A stretch of DNA of 64,000 bases from Streptomyces roseolilacinus (GTDB lineage: Bacteria > Actinomycetota > Actinomycetes > Streptomycetales > Streptomycetaceae): assembly GCF_014649335.1 (NCBI RefSeq), contig NZ_BMSV01000018.1, positions 1 to 64,000 of the forward strand, written 5' to 3'. Made by a program: the position numbers and the translations under genes. The notes under the pieces were generated by a model that was given only the letters and a program-made list of their open reading frames with translations, had not been told where the DNA came from and made no database searches. Below are positions 32,610 through 40,692 of this stretch, piece by piece. Position 1 is the stretch's first letter. Every line of letters begins with the position of its first letter.

Positions 32610-34115
32610 ATGGCTCAGTGGACTTCGGCGGTGGGGCCCGCCCAGTTGGCCCGCCAGCTGACCGCGCAGCAGCCCAGGCCCGCCGGCCCCGGCACGCGCA
32701 GGCCGCCCGCCTACCGCGCCCTGGCCGACGGGATCCGCCTCCTCGTCCTGGAGGGCCGCGTCCCGGTCGCCGCCCGCCTCCCCGCCGAGCGGGAACTGGC
32801 CCTCGCCCTCTCCGTCAGCCGCACCACCGTCGCCGCGGCGTACGAGGCGCTGCGCGCGGAGGGCTTCCTGGAGTCGCGGCGCGGCGCCGGCAGCTGGACC
32901 ACCGTGCCCGCCGGCAACCCGCTGCCGGCCCGCGGCCTGGAACCGCTGCCGCCCGAGTCGCTCGGCTCGATGATCGACCTCGGCTGCGCGGCGCTGCCCG
33001 CCCCCGAGCCCTGGCTCAGCCGCGGCTTCCAGGGCGCCCTGGAGGAGCTGCCCCCCTACGCGCACACCCACGGCGACTACCCCGCGGGCCTGCCCGCGCT
33101 GCGCCGCACCCTCGCCGACCGGTACACGGCGCGCGGCATCCCCACGATGCCCGAACAGATCATGGTGACGACCGGGGCGATGGGCGCGATGGACGCGATC
33201 TGCCACCTGTTCGCCGGGCGCGGCGAGCGGATCGCCGTGGAGTCGCCCTCGTACGCCAACATCCTCCAGTTGATGCGGGAGGCCGGCGCCCGGCTGGTGC
33301 CCGTCGCCATGGCCGAGGGCCTGTCCGGCTGGGACCTGCCCCGCTGGCGGCAGGTCCTGCGGGACGCCGCGCCCCGGCTCGCGTACGTCGTGGCCGACTT
33401 CCACAACCCGACCGGCGCGCTCGCGGACGAGGACCAGCGGCGGGCGCTGGTCGACGCGGCCCGGTCGGCGGGCACGGTCCTCGTGGTCGACGAGACGATG
33501 TCGGAGCTGCGCCTGGAGGAGGGCCTGGAGATGCCGCGCCCCGTCTGCGCCTTCGACCCGGCGGGCAGCACGGTGCTGACGGTCGGCTCGGCGAGCAAGG
33601 CGTTCTGGGCCGGCATGCGGATCGGCTGGGTGCGCGCCGCGCCCGACGTGATCCGCTCGCTCGTCGCCGCCCGCGCCTACGCGGACCTGGGCACGCCGGT
33701 CCTGGAACAGCTGGCCGTCAACTGGCTGATGGGCAGTGACGGCTGGACGGAGGCGGTCGCGCTCCGCCGCGCCCAGGCCCGCGAGAACCGGGACGCGCTG
33801 GTCGCCGCCGTCCGCCGCGAGCTGCCGGGCTGGGACTTCGAGGTGCCGCTCGGCGGGCTCACCCTGTGGGTGCGCACCGGGGGCCTGTCCGGCTCGCGCC
33901 TGGCGGAGGCCGGGGAGCGCGTCGGCGTGCGCGTCCCGTCCGGGCCCCGCTTCGGCGTGGACGGCGCCTTCGAGGGGTACGTGCGGCTGCCGTTCACGGT
34001 GGGCGGGGCGGTCGCCGACGAGGCCGCCGTACGCCTGGCGGCCGCCGCCCGCGCGGTCCGGTCGGGGGCGGCCGGCGGACCGGTGGCGGAGGAGCCGCGG
34101 ACGTTCGTGGCCTGA
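32610..34115 (+). CDS. MocR-type regulator (GntR HTH fused to aminotransferase domain)
   Basis: A 501-residue MocR/PdxR-type regulator. An N-terminal GntR winged helix (about residues 34-105; L-P-A-E-R-E-L-A, L-S-V-S-R-T-T-V-A-A-A-Y-E-A-L) is joined to an aminotransferase class-I fold (about 125-490). The PLP-binding Lys is Lys330 in S-A-S-K-A-F-W-A-G. D-F-H-N-P-T-G near 268 is the usual PLP-ring and pyridine-N binding motif. The domain senses PLP or an amino acid and rarely catalyses. Divergent partner is the YczE-like membrane protein. Confidence 0.92.
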   Translation: MAQWTSAVGPAQLARQLTAQQPRPAGPGTRRPPAYRALADGIRLLVLEGRVPVAARLPAERELALALSVSRTTVAAAYEALRAEGFLESRRGAGSWTTVPAGNPLPARGLEPLPPESLGSMIDLGCAALPAPEPWLSRGFQGALEELPPYAHTHGDYPAGLPALRRTLADRYTARGIPTMPEQIMVTTGAMGAMDAICHLFAGRGERIAVESPSYANILQLMREAGARLVPVAMAEGLSGWDLPRWRQVLRDAAPRLAYVVADFHNPTGALADEDQRRALVDAARSAGTVLVVDETMSELRLEEGLEMPRPVCAFDPAGSTVLTVGSASKAFWAGMRIGWVRAAPDVIRSLVAARAYADLGTPVLEQLAVNWLMGSDGWTEAVALRRAQARENRDALVAAVRRELPGWDFEVPLGGLTLWVRTGGLSGSRLAEAGERVGVRVPSGPRFGVDGAFEGYVRLPFTVGGAVADEAAVRLAAAARAVRSGAAGGPVAEEPRTFVA

Positions 34116-34125
34116 CGCCGGGAGG

Positions 34126-35679
34126 TCAGCCCGGGACGGCGGCCCCGCCCGCCGGGAGCGGGTCCTCGTGCGCGGGCCGCTCCGGGAGGAGGTCGAGCAC
34201 CGCCCGGCGGTGGGCCTCCGGCGTCGCCTCGTCGTACGGGTCGGGGGTGGCCGGCACCTGCACGCGCACGACCGGCCCGGCGCCCAGGCGCGCGTAGCCC
34301 CGGCCCGGGGGGACCTCGGGCGGCGGCGTCGTGTGGGGCGGGGCGCCCAGGACCGCCGCGAGCTGGTCGACGGGGGCCGAGCCGAGCGTCACGCGGGCGC
34401 GGGTGTGGGCCCGCACGGTGTCGCCGAGCGCGTCGACGGTGTCGAACTGCTCGGCCACCACCACCGTCACGGACACCGCCCGGCCGTGCCGCAGCGGCAC
34501 CTGGAGGAGCTCCTGCGGGCCCGTACGGTCCGCGGCGGCCGCCAGGTCGGCGAGGACGGTCGGCCGGTCCAGCAGGACCCACAGCGGCCGCCGCACCTCC
34601 GCCGGTGCCGGTTCGCCCGCCCGCCGGGCCTGGTGCGCGGCGGCCAGGCGCCGCTTCGTCTCGTGGGCCACCCACTCCAGGGCGTTCAGCGCGCCGGCCG
34701 GGCCGCCCTCGACCCCCAGCACGCCCCGCCTGCCCACCAGGCACGCGTACTCACCGGTCCCGAAGCCCTCCAGGACCACCACCTCCCCGTCGTGCTGGAG
34801 CGCCTGGAGGGCCACGGACCGCAGCAGGGTGCTGACGCCCCCGCCGGGCTGGCCCACCACCAGCAGGTGCGGCTCGGTCGAGCGCGGCCCGGTGCGCCAC
34901 ACCACCGCCGGGGCGTCCCGCGTCGCCTCGCCGTCGCGGACCGGGACCGTCCGCTGCACGGCGTCGGCGTCCGTGAAGCCCAGCACCGTCTCGCCGGGCA
35001 CCGTCACGAACCGCTGGGCGGCGACCGACGCCGGGAGCGCGGGCAGCACGGTCATCAGCAGCTGGTTGCCCTCCTCGTCCCAGTCGAAGCGGTACTCGCG
35101 GCCGCGGCCCGACTTGGTGTGCAGCAGCCGCTCGATCCGGGCGCGCGCGACCGGGTCGCCGTCCGGGAAGTACGCCGGGTACGAGACGCGCAGCCGGGCC
35201 GGCCGGCCGTCCGCGTCGAACGCGAGGTCCCCGAAGACCCCGTTCCACTCCCCGCCGTGGGTGAACAGCGGGCTCGGGTCGCCGGGCGCCGAGAAGTGCG
35301 GCACCAGGGCTTCGTACAGCGCCCGCAGCCGCTTCGCCCCGGCCTCGTCGGGTCCGGTCCGGGCGGCGGGCCGCTCCCTGCCCTTCCACGCCGCCGCGCC
35401 CATCAGCGACACGAGCGCCAGCAGGGGCCCGTACGGCATCAGCACGACGCCCAGGACGCACGCGGCACCCAGCAGCAGCGTGGGACCGCGCCGCTCCCGG
35501 GGGGTCGCCGCCCACGTGGCGCGTCCGGCCGCCGCCAGCTTCCGCAGCCCGCGCGAGACCGTGATCAGCGGATGGAGCACGTCGGTGGCGCCCTCGGCGG
35601 CCGTGCGCGCCATCTCTCGGCCGCGGGCGAGCGAGGCGCCGCCGCCTCTGGGGAAGCGGGGGAGGGGTCGCCGGGCCAC
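34126..35679 (-). CDS. sffA: SffA, SpoIIIE/FtsK-like membrane ATPase of sporulation septa
   Basis: A 517-residue FtsK/SpoIIIE-like protein. N-terminal hydrophobic segments lie at about 66-82 and 84-98, and the ATPase-like domain spans about 255-460. It is the partner of SmeA: in S. coelicolor SmeA localises SffA to sporulation septa, where the pair contributes to chromosome segregation and spore maturation. The Walker A motif is degenerate: G-Q-P-G-G-G-V-S-T at 276-284 has Val282 where Lys is expected. The Walker B-like segment W-V-L-L-D-R (Asp371) has Arg where Glu would be. Catalysis by the usual mechanism is therefore doubtful. GTG start 46 bases after smeA; the identification rests on the smeA linkage and domain layout. 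Confidence 0.85.
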   Translation of the reverse strand: MARRPLPRFPRGGGASLARGREMARTAAEGATDVLHPLITVSRGLRKLAAAGRATWAATPRERRGPTLLLGAACVLGVVLMPYGPLLALVSLMGAAAWKGRERPAARTGPDEAGAKRLRALYEALVPHFSAPGDPSPLFTHGGEWNGVFGDLAFDADGRPARLRVSYPAYFPDGDPVARARIERLLHTKSGRGREYRFDWDEEGNQLLMTVLPALPASVAAQRFVTVPGETVLGFTDADAVQRTVPVRDGEATRDAPAVVWRTGPRSTEPHLLVVGQPGGGVSTLLRSVALQALQHDGEVVVLEGFGTGEYACLVGRRGVLGVEGGPAGALNALEWVAHETKRRLAAAHQARRAGEPAPAEVRRPLWVLLDRPTVLADLAAAADRTGPQELLQVPLRHGRAVSVTVVVAEQFDTVDALGDTVRAHTRARVTLGSAPVDQLAAVLGAPPHTTPPPEVPPGRGYARLGAGPVVRVQVPATPDPYDEATPEAHRRAVLDLLPERPAHEDPLPAGGAAVPG

Positions 35680-35725
35680 GTCGTCTCCTGGGGTTCGTGG
35701 AAGGGCAGGGCGGGGAGGTAAGGCG

Positions 35726-35920
35726 TCAGAAGTTGATGCCGCCGAGGAGGCTGGCGAGGCTCTGCCCGCCCGCCGTGATGCTCGGTGCGATCGCGGTGCC
35801 CGCCAGGTAGAAGCCGAACAGCGCGCAGACGAGGGCGTGGGACGCCTTGAGCCCGTCCTTCTTGAAGAAGAGGAAGACGATGACGCCGAGCAGGACCACG
35901 CCTGAAATGGACAGGATCAT
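35726..35920 (-). CDS. smeA: SmeA, small sporulation membrane protein
   Basis: A 64-residue protein with two membrane helices: about residues 2-20 (I-L-S-I-S-G-V-V-L-L-G-V-I-V) and about 32-52 (A-L-V-C-A-L-F-G-F-Y-L-A-G). K-K-D-G-L-K in the loop is conserved. It recruits SffA to sporulation septa. ATG 35920 is chosen over an in-frame start 11 codons upstream because AGGAG lies 7 bases before it. Upstream sequence is AT-rich (about 35955-36030), with no clear consensus promoter; smeA-sffA is WhiA-dependent in S. coelicolor. Confidence 0.9.
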   Translation of the reverse strand: MILSISGVVLLGVIVFLFFKKDGLKASHALVCALFGFYLAGTAIAPSITAGGQSLASLLGGINF

Positions 35921-36080
35921 GAGGGTTCTCCTGGTTGAGGGGACGGTCACCATGAGTCATTCCAGGCTCACAGGAAGCATCTATGTGATAAAAGGTGCAA
36001 ATGGGTGAATCAGCGGCGTTTTCACTTGACTGGCGCACGTCGGGCCCTGCTCCGGCGGGGCAGTACCCTGTCGGTTCACT

Positions 36081-36103
36081 CGTACGGCTGACCTCGCCGT
36101 ACG
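36081..36103. promoter_or_regulatory. Perfect 7-bp hairpin upstream of the ankyrin gene
   Basis: CGTACGG pairs with CCGTACG across a 9-base loop. It lies 40 bases upstream of the ankyrin start, between the divergent smeA and ankyrin genes. It could be an operator or a leader hairpin. Confidence 0.35.
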
Positions 36104-36143
36104 CACGGAGACACAGCGGAAACAGCAGGAAAGGCGGGCCCCG

Positions 36144-36536
36144 ATGAGCGAGAACCCCGACCCCGAGGTCGTCGACCTCGCGTCGAAGATCTTCGACCTG
36201 GCGCGGCGCGGCGAGGCCGGCACGCTCGCCGCCTACGTCGACGCGGGCGCCCCCGCGAACCTCACCAACGACAAGGGCGACTCCCTCGTGATGCTCGCCG
36301 CCTACCACGGCCACGCCTCGGCCGTGGAGGCCCTGCTCGCCCGCGGCGCCGACCCGAACGCCGCCAACGACCGCGGCCAGACCCCTCTCGCCGGCGCCGT
36401 CTTCAAGGGCGAGGACGCCGTCATCCGCGCCCTGCTGGCCGGCGGCGCCGACCCGGAAGCCGGCACTCCGTCCGCCGTGGACACCGCCCGGATGTTCGGG
36501 AGGACGGAGCTCCTGGCGCTGTTCGGCACCCGGTGA
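36144..36536 (+). CDS. Ankyrin-repeat protein
   Basis: A 130-residue soluble protein built almost wholly of three ankyrin repeats: G-D-S-L-V-M-L-A-A-Y-H-G-H near 45, G-Q-T-P-L-A-G-A-V-F-K-G-E near 79, and A-V-D-T-A-R-M-F-G-R-T-E near 112, each with the L-L-A-x-G-A-D-P turn. A short N-terminal helix precedes them. It would be a protein-binding module; partner unknown. RBS AGGAAAGG. It is followed at 275 bases by the HEAT-repeat gene, also a helical-repeat binding protein. Confidence 0.88.
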   Translation: MSENPDPEVVDLASKIFDLARRGEAGTLAAYVDAGAPANLTNDKGDSLVMLAAYHGHASAVEALLARGADPNAANDRGQTPLAGAVFKGEDAVIRALLAGGADPEAGTPSAVDTARMFGRTELLALFGTR

Positions 36537-36668
36537 ACGGGCCGGAAACGGGCAGCGAACCCCGGACGGACACGACGCCGTAAATGTGGTCGCGGCGGCG
36601 AAATCGCTGGGTCATCATGACGACGGGCCCGCAGGGGGCCACCGACGAGAAGGCAGAGGCAGAGGAAG

Positions 36669-36725
36669 ATGGTCGACACCAAGCAGAAGACGACGGGCGG
36701 TCTCCCATGGCGCCGCGCGGCCTAG
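36669..36725 (+). CDS. Very short reading frame (18 codons)
   Basis: ATG-GTC-GAC-ACC-AAG ends in TAG after 18 codons (M-V-D-T-K-Q-K-T-T-G-G-L-P-W-R-R-A-A). It has GC-rich third positions in 12 of 18 codons and a GAGGAAG box close to the ATG. It could be a leader peptide or an upstream ORF of the HEAT-repeat gene 86 bases on. Nothing firm supports it. Confidence 0.25.
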   Translation: MVDTKQKTTGGLPWRRAA

Positions 36726-36811
36726 CCGATCATCGGCAATCAACCCACCCGGTTGCTTCGGGACACCCGACCGCGCCCGTTGCGTCGACAGCTTGATGTG
36801 AGGCGTTTTCC

Positions 36812-38230
36812 ATGTTCGAACCCGTCATAGCGCCGAGCGGCACCCTGCTCGGCCTGCTGCAGAGGGGCCGCGGCGACGGCACGCTGCACGCGCTGGCCGC
36901 GCCACGCACCGAGGCGCTCGCCGCCCTCGACCACTGTGTCCTCCACGACCCCCGCCAGGACTGGCAGGTCGAGAACCGCTCCCTCTACTACGCGCGCCTC
37001 TACCTCGACCTGCACGGCGGACTCGAGGCGATCGAGGACCACCTGTTCGGCGCCGACGACCTGCTCGACACCGAGGAGTGCCGGACCGGCCTCGCGCTGT
37101 CCGTGCTCGGCCACCTCGCCTCGTACGGCCGCCGCGACGCCCTGCTGCTGCTGCGCCGCTACACCGCGACCGGCGGCAACTGGGCGTGGGCCCTCGACGA
37201 GCTGGCCCTCCGCGACGACGACGCCGCGCTGCGCGGCCTCGCCGACGCCGTCCTGGCCCGCTTCCCGGCCACCCCCGAGGGCGACGCCGCGCTGGCCGCC
37301 GCCGTCCGCGACGCCTACGAGCCCCGCCCCTGGCGGCTGTGGGGCGAGGATCCGCGCGACGCCGTGGGCGGCCGGGTGCGCGCCGCCCGCGAGCAGGGCT
37401 CCTTCGACCGCTGGCAGCGCCAGATGAGACCGACCGGGCCCCGCCCCGGCTGGAGCGTCCAGGCCGTCTTCGACTGGGCCCAGCAGGGACTGGAGCGCGG
37501 CAGCGTCCTGCACGTGCCGGCCGCCCGCTGCCTCACCGCCGTGGCGGGCCCCGACGACCGGCCGCTGATCCTGGAGGCCGCCCGCGGCGGCCCCGACGGC
37601 GCCCGCTGCGCCGCCCTGCACTACCTCGTCGAGGGCCGCGACCCGGCCGTGCTCGACCTGATCGAGGCCGCCGCGGGCAGCCCGTCCCGCACCGTCGCCG
37701 AGGCCGCCGTCGCCGCCTTCGAGCGCATGTGCGGCGAAGCGGCCGTCGACCGGGCGCGCGGCTGGGTGCACCGGCCCGACGCGCTCGGCACGTCCGCCGG
37801 CGGCGTGCTGGCCGCCCGCGGCGGCGAACGGGACGCCCCGCTCGTCCTCGGCGCGCTGCGCCAGGCCGTCCGCACGGACGGCCCCGACGCGCTCTCGCTG
37901 TACCCGCTCGTCGACGGCGCCGGCCGCCTCGGCATCGGCTGCGCCGCCCCCGTGCTGCGGCACGTCTACCGCGAGACCGCCTCCTCCGCGCTGCGCGGCC
38001 GCGCCGCCCGCGCCCTCGCCGCGACCGACCCGTCCTTCCGGACCGGCTTCGCCGTCGAGTGCCTGTGGGACTGCGAGGAGACCACGCGGGAGGTCGCCGC
38101 CCTGCACGCCGAGACCGGGGACGTACGCGTCGCCGAGCGGCTGCGCAGGCTCGCCGCCGACCCGGCGGAGGAGGACGAGGTGCAGACCGCCGTGCGCAGC
38201 CGCATCGGCCCCGACGCGCCGGCCGTCTGA
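36812..38230 (+). CDS. HEAT-repeat protein of unknown role
   Basis: A 472-residue soluble alpha-helical protein with HEAT/PBS-lyase-like repeats: L-L-L-L-R-R-Y, A-L-R-G-L-A-D-A-V-L-A-R-F, A-A-R-G-G-P-D-G-A-R-C-A-A-L-H-Y-L-V-E-G, and V-A-E-A-A-V-A-A-F-E-R-M. It is conserved in Streptomyces and probably a protein-interaction scaffold. No catalytic motif is seen. Start ATG follows GTGAGG. Converges on the pxp operon. Confidence 0.8.
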   Translation: MFEPVIAPSGTLLGLLQRGRGDGTLHALAAPRTEALAALDHCVLHDPRQDWQVENRSLYYARLYLDLHGGLEAIEDHLFGADDLLDTEECRTGLALSVLGHLASYGRRDALLLLRRYTATGGNWAWALDELALRDDDAALRGLADAVLARFPATPEGDAALAAAVRDAYEPRPWRLWGEDPRDAVGGRVRAAREQGSFDRWQRQMRPTGPRPGWSVQAVFDWAQQGLERGSVLHVPAARCLTAVAGPDDRPLILEAARGGPDGARCAALHYLVEGRDPAVLDLIEAAAGSPSRTVAEAAVAAFERMCGEAAVDRARGWVHRPDALGTSAGGVLAARGGERDAPLVLGALRQAVRTDGPDALSLYPLVDGAGRLGIGCAAPVLRHVYRETASSALRGRAARALAATDPSFRTGFAVECLWDCEETTREVAALHAETGDVRVAERLRRLAADPAEEDEVQTAVRSRIGPDAPAV

Positions 38231-38389
38231 CCCGCCGGGCCCAGGCCCTCCCCGCCGGCCCGCCGACCGCCCGGCGGGGAGGTCCTACGGGCCCCGCGGC
38301 GCGCACGCGCGGCACGCCGGCGGCCGCTACGGTCGGGCGCCATGGGCCACGACCCCGCGGTGCGCACGCGCGGCACGCCGCGGCGGGTC

Positions 38390-39253
38390 TCACCGGGCGC
38401 GTACGAAGCGCACGCGCGTCCCCGGCGCCGCCTGCGCGGCCGCCGCGAGGTCCGCCTCCCGGACCACGGCCACCACCGGGTACCCGCCGGTCGTCGGGTG
38501 GTCCGCCAGGAACACCACCGGCCGGCCGTCCGGCGGCACCTGCACGGCGCCCAGCACCATGCCCTCACTGGGCAGTTCGCCCGTCCGCGCCCGCTCCAGC
38601 GGCGGGCCCTCGGTGCGCAGCCCGACCCGGTTGGAGGCCGCCGACACCCGGTACGCGCACGTGGTGAGCGTCCGCAGCGCCCCGTCCGTGAACCAGTCGT
38701 CCCGCGGCCCGAGCCGCACCCCCAGCACCACCTCCCGCGGCACGCCCCGCCAGGGCACCCCCTCGTAGTGGGCGGCATCCGCCGGCGGGGCGCCCAGGGG
38801 CAGGACCGCACCGTCGGCGAGCGGCGCGGGCCCGAGCCCCGACAGCAGGTCCGTGGACCGGCTCCCCAGCACCGGCCCGACCGCCACACCCCCCGCGAAC
38901 GCCACGTACGACCGGACGCCCCGCACCGCCGCGCCCACCTCCAGCACGGCACCCGGCCCGACCCGCACCGCCGCGCCCCACGCCACCGGCCGCCCGTCGA
39001 CGGTGACCGGGCAGGGCGCGCCGCCCACCGCCACGGTCACCCCGCACCGCGGCCGCACCGCGCAGCCGGTGAGCGTCGTCTCCAGCACGGCCGCCCCGGC
39101 GTCGTTGCCGACCAGCCGGTTGACCAGCGCGGCCGCGTACGGGTCGAGCGCCCCGGACCGCGGCACCCCCAGGTGCGCGTACCCGGGCCGGCCCCGGTCC
39201 TGCATCGTGGTCAGCGCCCCGGCCCGGACGACGGCGAGGGCCCGGTCCGTCAC
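38390..39253 (-). CDS. pxpC: 5-oxoprolinase subunit PxpC
   Basis: A 287-residue biotin-dependent carboxyltransferase-like protein, KipA/PxpC type. Early motifs are V-V-R-A-G-A-L-T-T-M-Q-D-R-G-R-P-G and G-V-P-R-S-G-A-L-D-P-Y-A. Late ones are S-N-R-V-G-L-R and the C-terminal S-E-G-M-V-L-G-A-V-Q-V-P-P-D-G. With PxpA and PxpB it makes the ATP-dependent 5-oxoprolinase that converts 5-oxo-L-proline to glutamate. The start overlaps pxpB by GTGA and is preceded by GGAGGGAG. Confidence 0.92.
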   Translation of the reverse strand: MTDRALAVVRAGALTTMQDRGRPGYAHLGVPRSGALDPYAAALVNRLVGNDAGAAVLETTLTGCAVRPRCGVTVAVGGAPCPVTVDGRPVAWGAAVRVGPGAVLEVGAAVRGVRSYVAFAGGVAVGPVLGSRSTDLLSGLGPAPLADGAVLPLGAPPADAAHYEGVPWRGVPREVVLGVRLGPRDDWFTDGALRTLTTCAYRVSAASNRVGLRTEGPPLERARTGELPSEGMVLGAVQVPPDGRPVVFLADHPTTGGYPVVAVVREADLAAAAQAAPGTRVRFVRAR

Positions 39254-39867
39254 GCTCCCTCCTCGACGAACCGCACCCGCAGCCCCGGCGACAGCAGCGC
39301 CGCCGGCTCCCGCGCCGGGTCCCACAGCACGGCGCGGGTCGTCCCGACGAGCTGCCACCCGCCGGGCGACGAGCGCGGGTAGACGCCCGTGTACGGGCCC
39401 GCCAGGGCGACCGAGCCCGCCGGGACGGCCGTGCGCGGGGTGGTCCGGCGCGGAACGCCGTACCGCTCCGGCAGCCCCGTCAGGTACCCGAAGCCCGGCG
39501 CGAACCCGCAGAACGCCACCCGGTACTCGACCGCCGTGTGGACCCGGCCGACCTCCGCGGGCGCCACCCCCCACAGCGCGGCGACCTCCGCCAGGTCCGG
39601 CCCGTCGTACCGGACCGGCACCTCCACCACGGGGCCCGTGCGCGCGTCGAGCGGCGGCACCTCCCACCCGGCGGCCTCCGCGGCCAGCCGCCCCGGATCG
39701 GCCACCCCGTCGAGCAGCACCGTCCGCGCGGCCGGCACGACCTCCCGCACGGCGGGCAGCAGGCCCGCCGCCCGCCTCCGCAGCAGCTCGGCGTGGAACG
39801 CCCGGGTCTCCTCGCCGCCGTCGAACTCCAGCAGCAGCGCCCGCTCGCCCACCTCCAGGGCCCTCAC
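39250..39867 (-). CDS. pxpB: 5-oxoprolinase subunit PxpB
   Basis: A 205-residue protein of the KipI/PxpB family (allophanate hydrolase subunit 1 fold). Characteristic motifs are V-E-V-P-V-R-Y-D-G-P-D-L, Y-R-V-A-F-C-G-F-A-P-G-F-G-Y-L and G-S-V-A-L-A-G-P-Y-T-G-V-Y-P. It forms a complex with PxpC that takes part in the ATP-dependent ring opening of 5-oxoproline. It overlaps both pxpA and pxpC by four bases (GTGA). Confidence 0.93.
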   Translation of the reverse strand: MRALEVGERALLLEFDGGEETRAFHAELLRRRAAGLLPAVREVVPAARTVLLDGVADPGRLAAEAAGWEVPPLDARTGPVVEVPVRYDGPDLAEVAALWGVAPAEVGRVHTAVEYRVAFCGFAPGFGYLTGLPERYGVPRRTTPRTAVPAGSVALAGPYTGVYPRSSPGGWQLVGTTRAVLWDPAREPAALLSPGLRVRFVEEGA

Positions 39868-40628
39868 GTGAACGCCTCCACCCGCACACCGGCCTCCTCC
39901 AGCCGGGCCCGCACCCGCCGGGCCAGCTCCACCGCCCCCGGCGTGTCGCCGTGCAGGCACAGCGACCGCGCCCGGACGGACAGGGGCAGCCCGGAGTGCG
40001 ACGTCACCGTCCCGGACCGGGCCAGGGAGACCGACCGTTCGACGACGGCCTCGGGGTCGTGGAGGACCGCGCCCTCCCGCCCGCGCGGCACGAGCGTCCC
40101 GTCCTCCGCGTAGGCCCGGTCCGCGAAGGCCTCCGTGACGACCGGCAGGCCCGCCTCCCGCGCGCACGCGTGCAGCCGCGAACCCGGCAGCCCCAGCAGC
40201 GGCAGCCGTCCGCCGGTCAGCAGCACCCCCTCGACCACGGCCCGCGCCTGCTCCGGGTCGTGCACGACCCGGTTGTACAGGGCGCCGTGCGGCTTCACGT
40301 ACGACACCCGCGCCCCGGCGGCCCGCGCGAACACCTCCAGGGCGCCGATCTGGTAGGCCACTTCGGCCGCCAGCTCGTCCGCCGGCACGTCCATGGCGCG
40401 CCGCCCGAACCCGGCCAGGTCCCGGTAGGACACCTGGGCGCCGATCCGGACCCCCCGTTCGGCGGCGAGGGCGCACACGCGCCGCATGGTGGCCGCGTCC
40501 CCGGCGTGGAATCCGCAGGCCACGTTGGCGCTGGTGACGACGGACAGCAACCGCTCGTCGTCGGTCAGCCGCCAGCGGCCGAAGCCCTCGCCCAGGTCGG
40601 CGTTGAGATCGATCGATGTCCGCGTCAC
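39864..40628 (-). CDS. pxpA: 5-oxoprolinase subunit PxpA (LamB/YcsF family)
   Basis: A 254-residue LamB/YcsF protein: I-D-L-N-A-D-L-G-E-G-F-G near the start, S-A-N-V-A-C-G-F-H-A-G-D near 33, V-K-P-H-G-A-L-Y-N near 110, and C-L-H-G-D-T-P-G near the end, with the Asp/His residues lining the active site. It is the ATP-dependent ring-opening subunit of the PxpABC 5-oxoprolinase. The GTG is preceded by GGAGGGG. A 64-base gap separates it from the MFS gene upstream. Confidence 0.94.
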   Translation of the reverse strand: MTRTSIDLNADLGEGFGRWRLTDDERLLSVVTSANVACGFHAGDAATMRRVCALAAERGVRIGAQVSYRDLAGFGRRAMDVPADELAAEVAYQIGALEVFARAAGARVSYVKPHGALYNRVVHDPEQARAVVEGVLLTGGRLPLLGLPGSRLHACAREAGLPVVTEAFADRAYAEDGTLVPRGREGAVLHDPEAVVERSVSLARSGTVTSHSGLPLSVRARSLCLHGDTPGAVELARRVRARLEEAGVRVEAFT

Positions 40629-40692
40629 GTCCGTCGACCCCTCCGGGAGACCCCGCCCCCGCCCGCCGCGGCGGACCGTGCTCCGCCGGTGC

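Noticed and set aside
36586..36801. A 71-codon frame before the HEAT-repeat gene
   Set aside because: Arg/Gly-rich, no RBS, and poor codon bias compared with neighbours.
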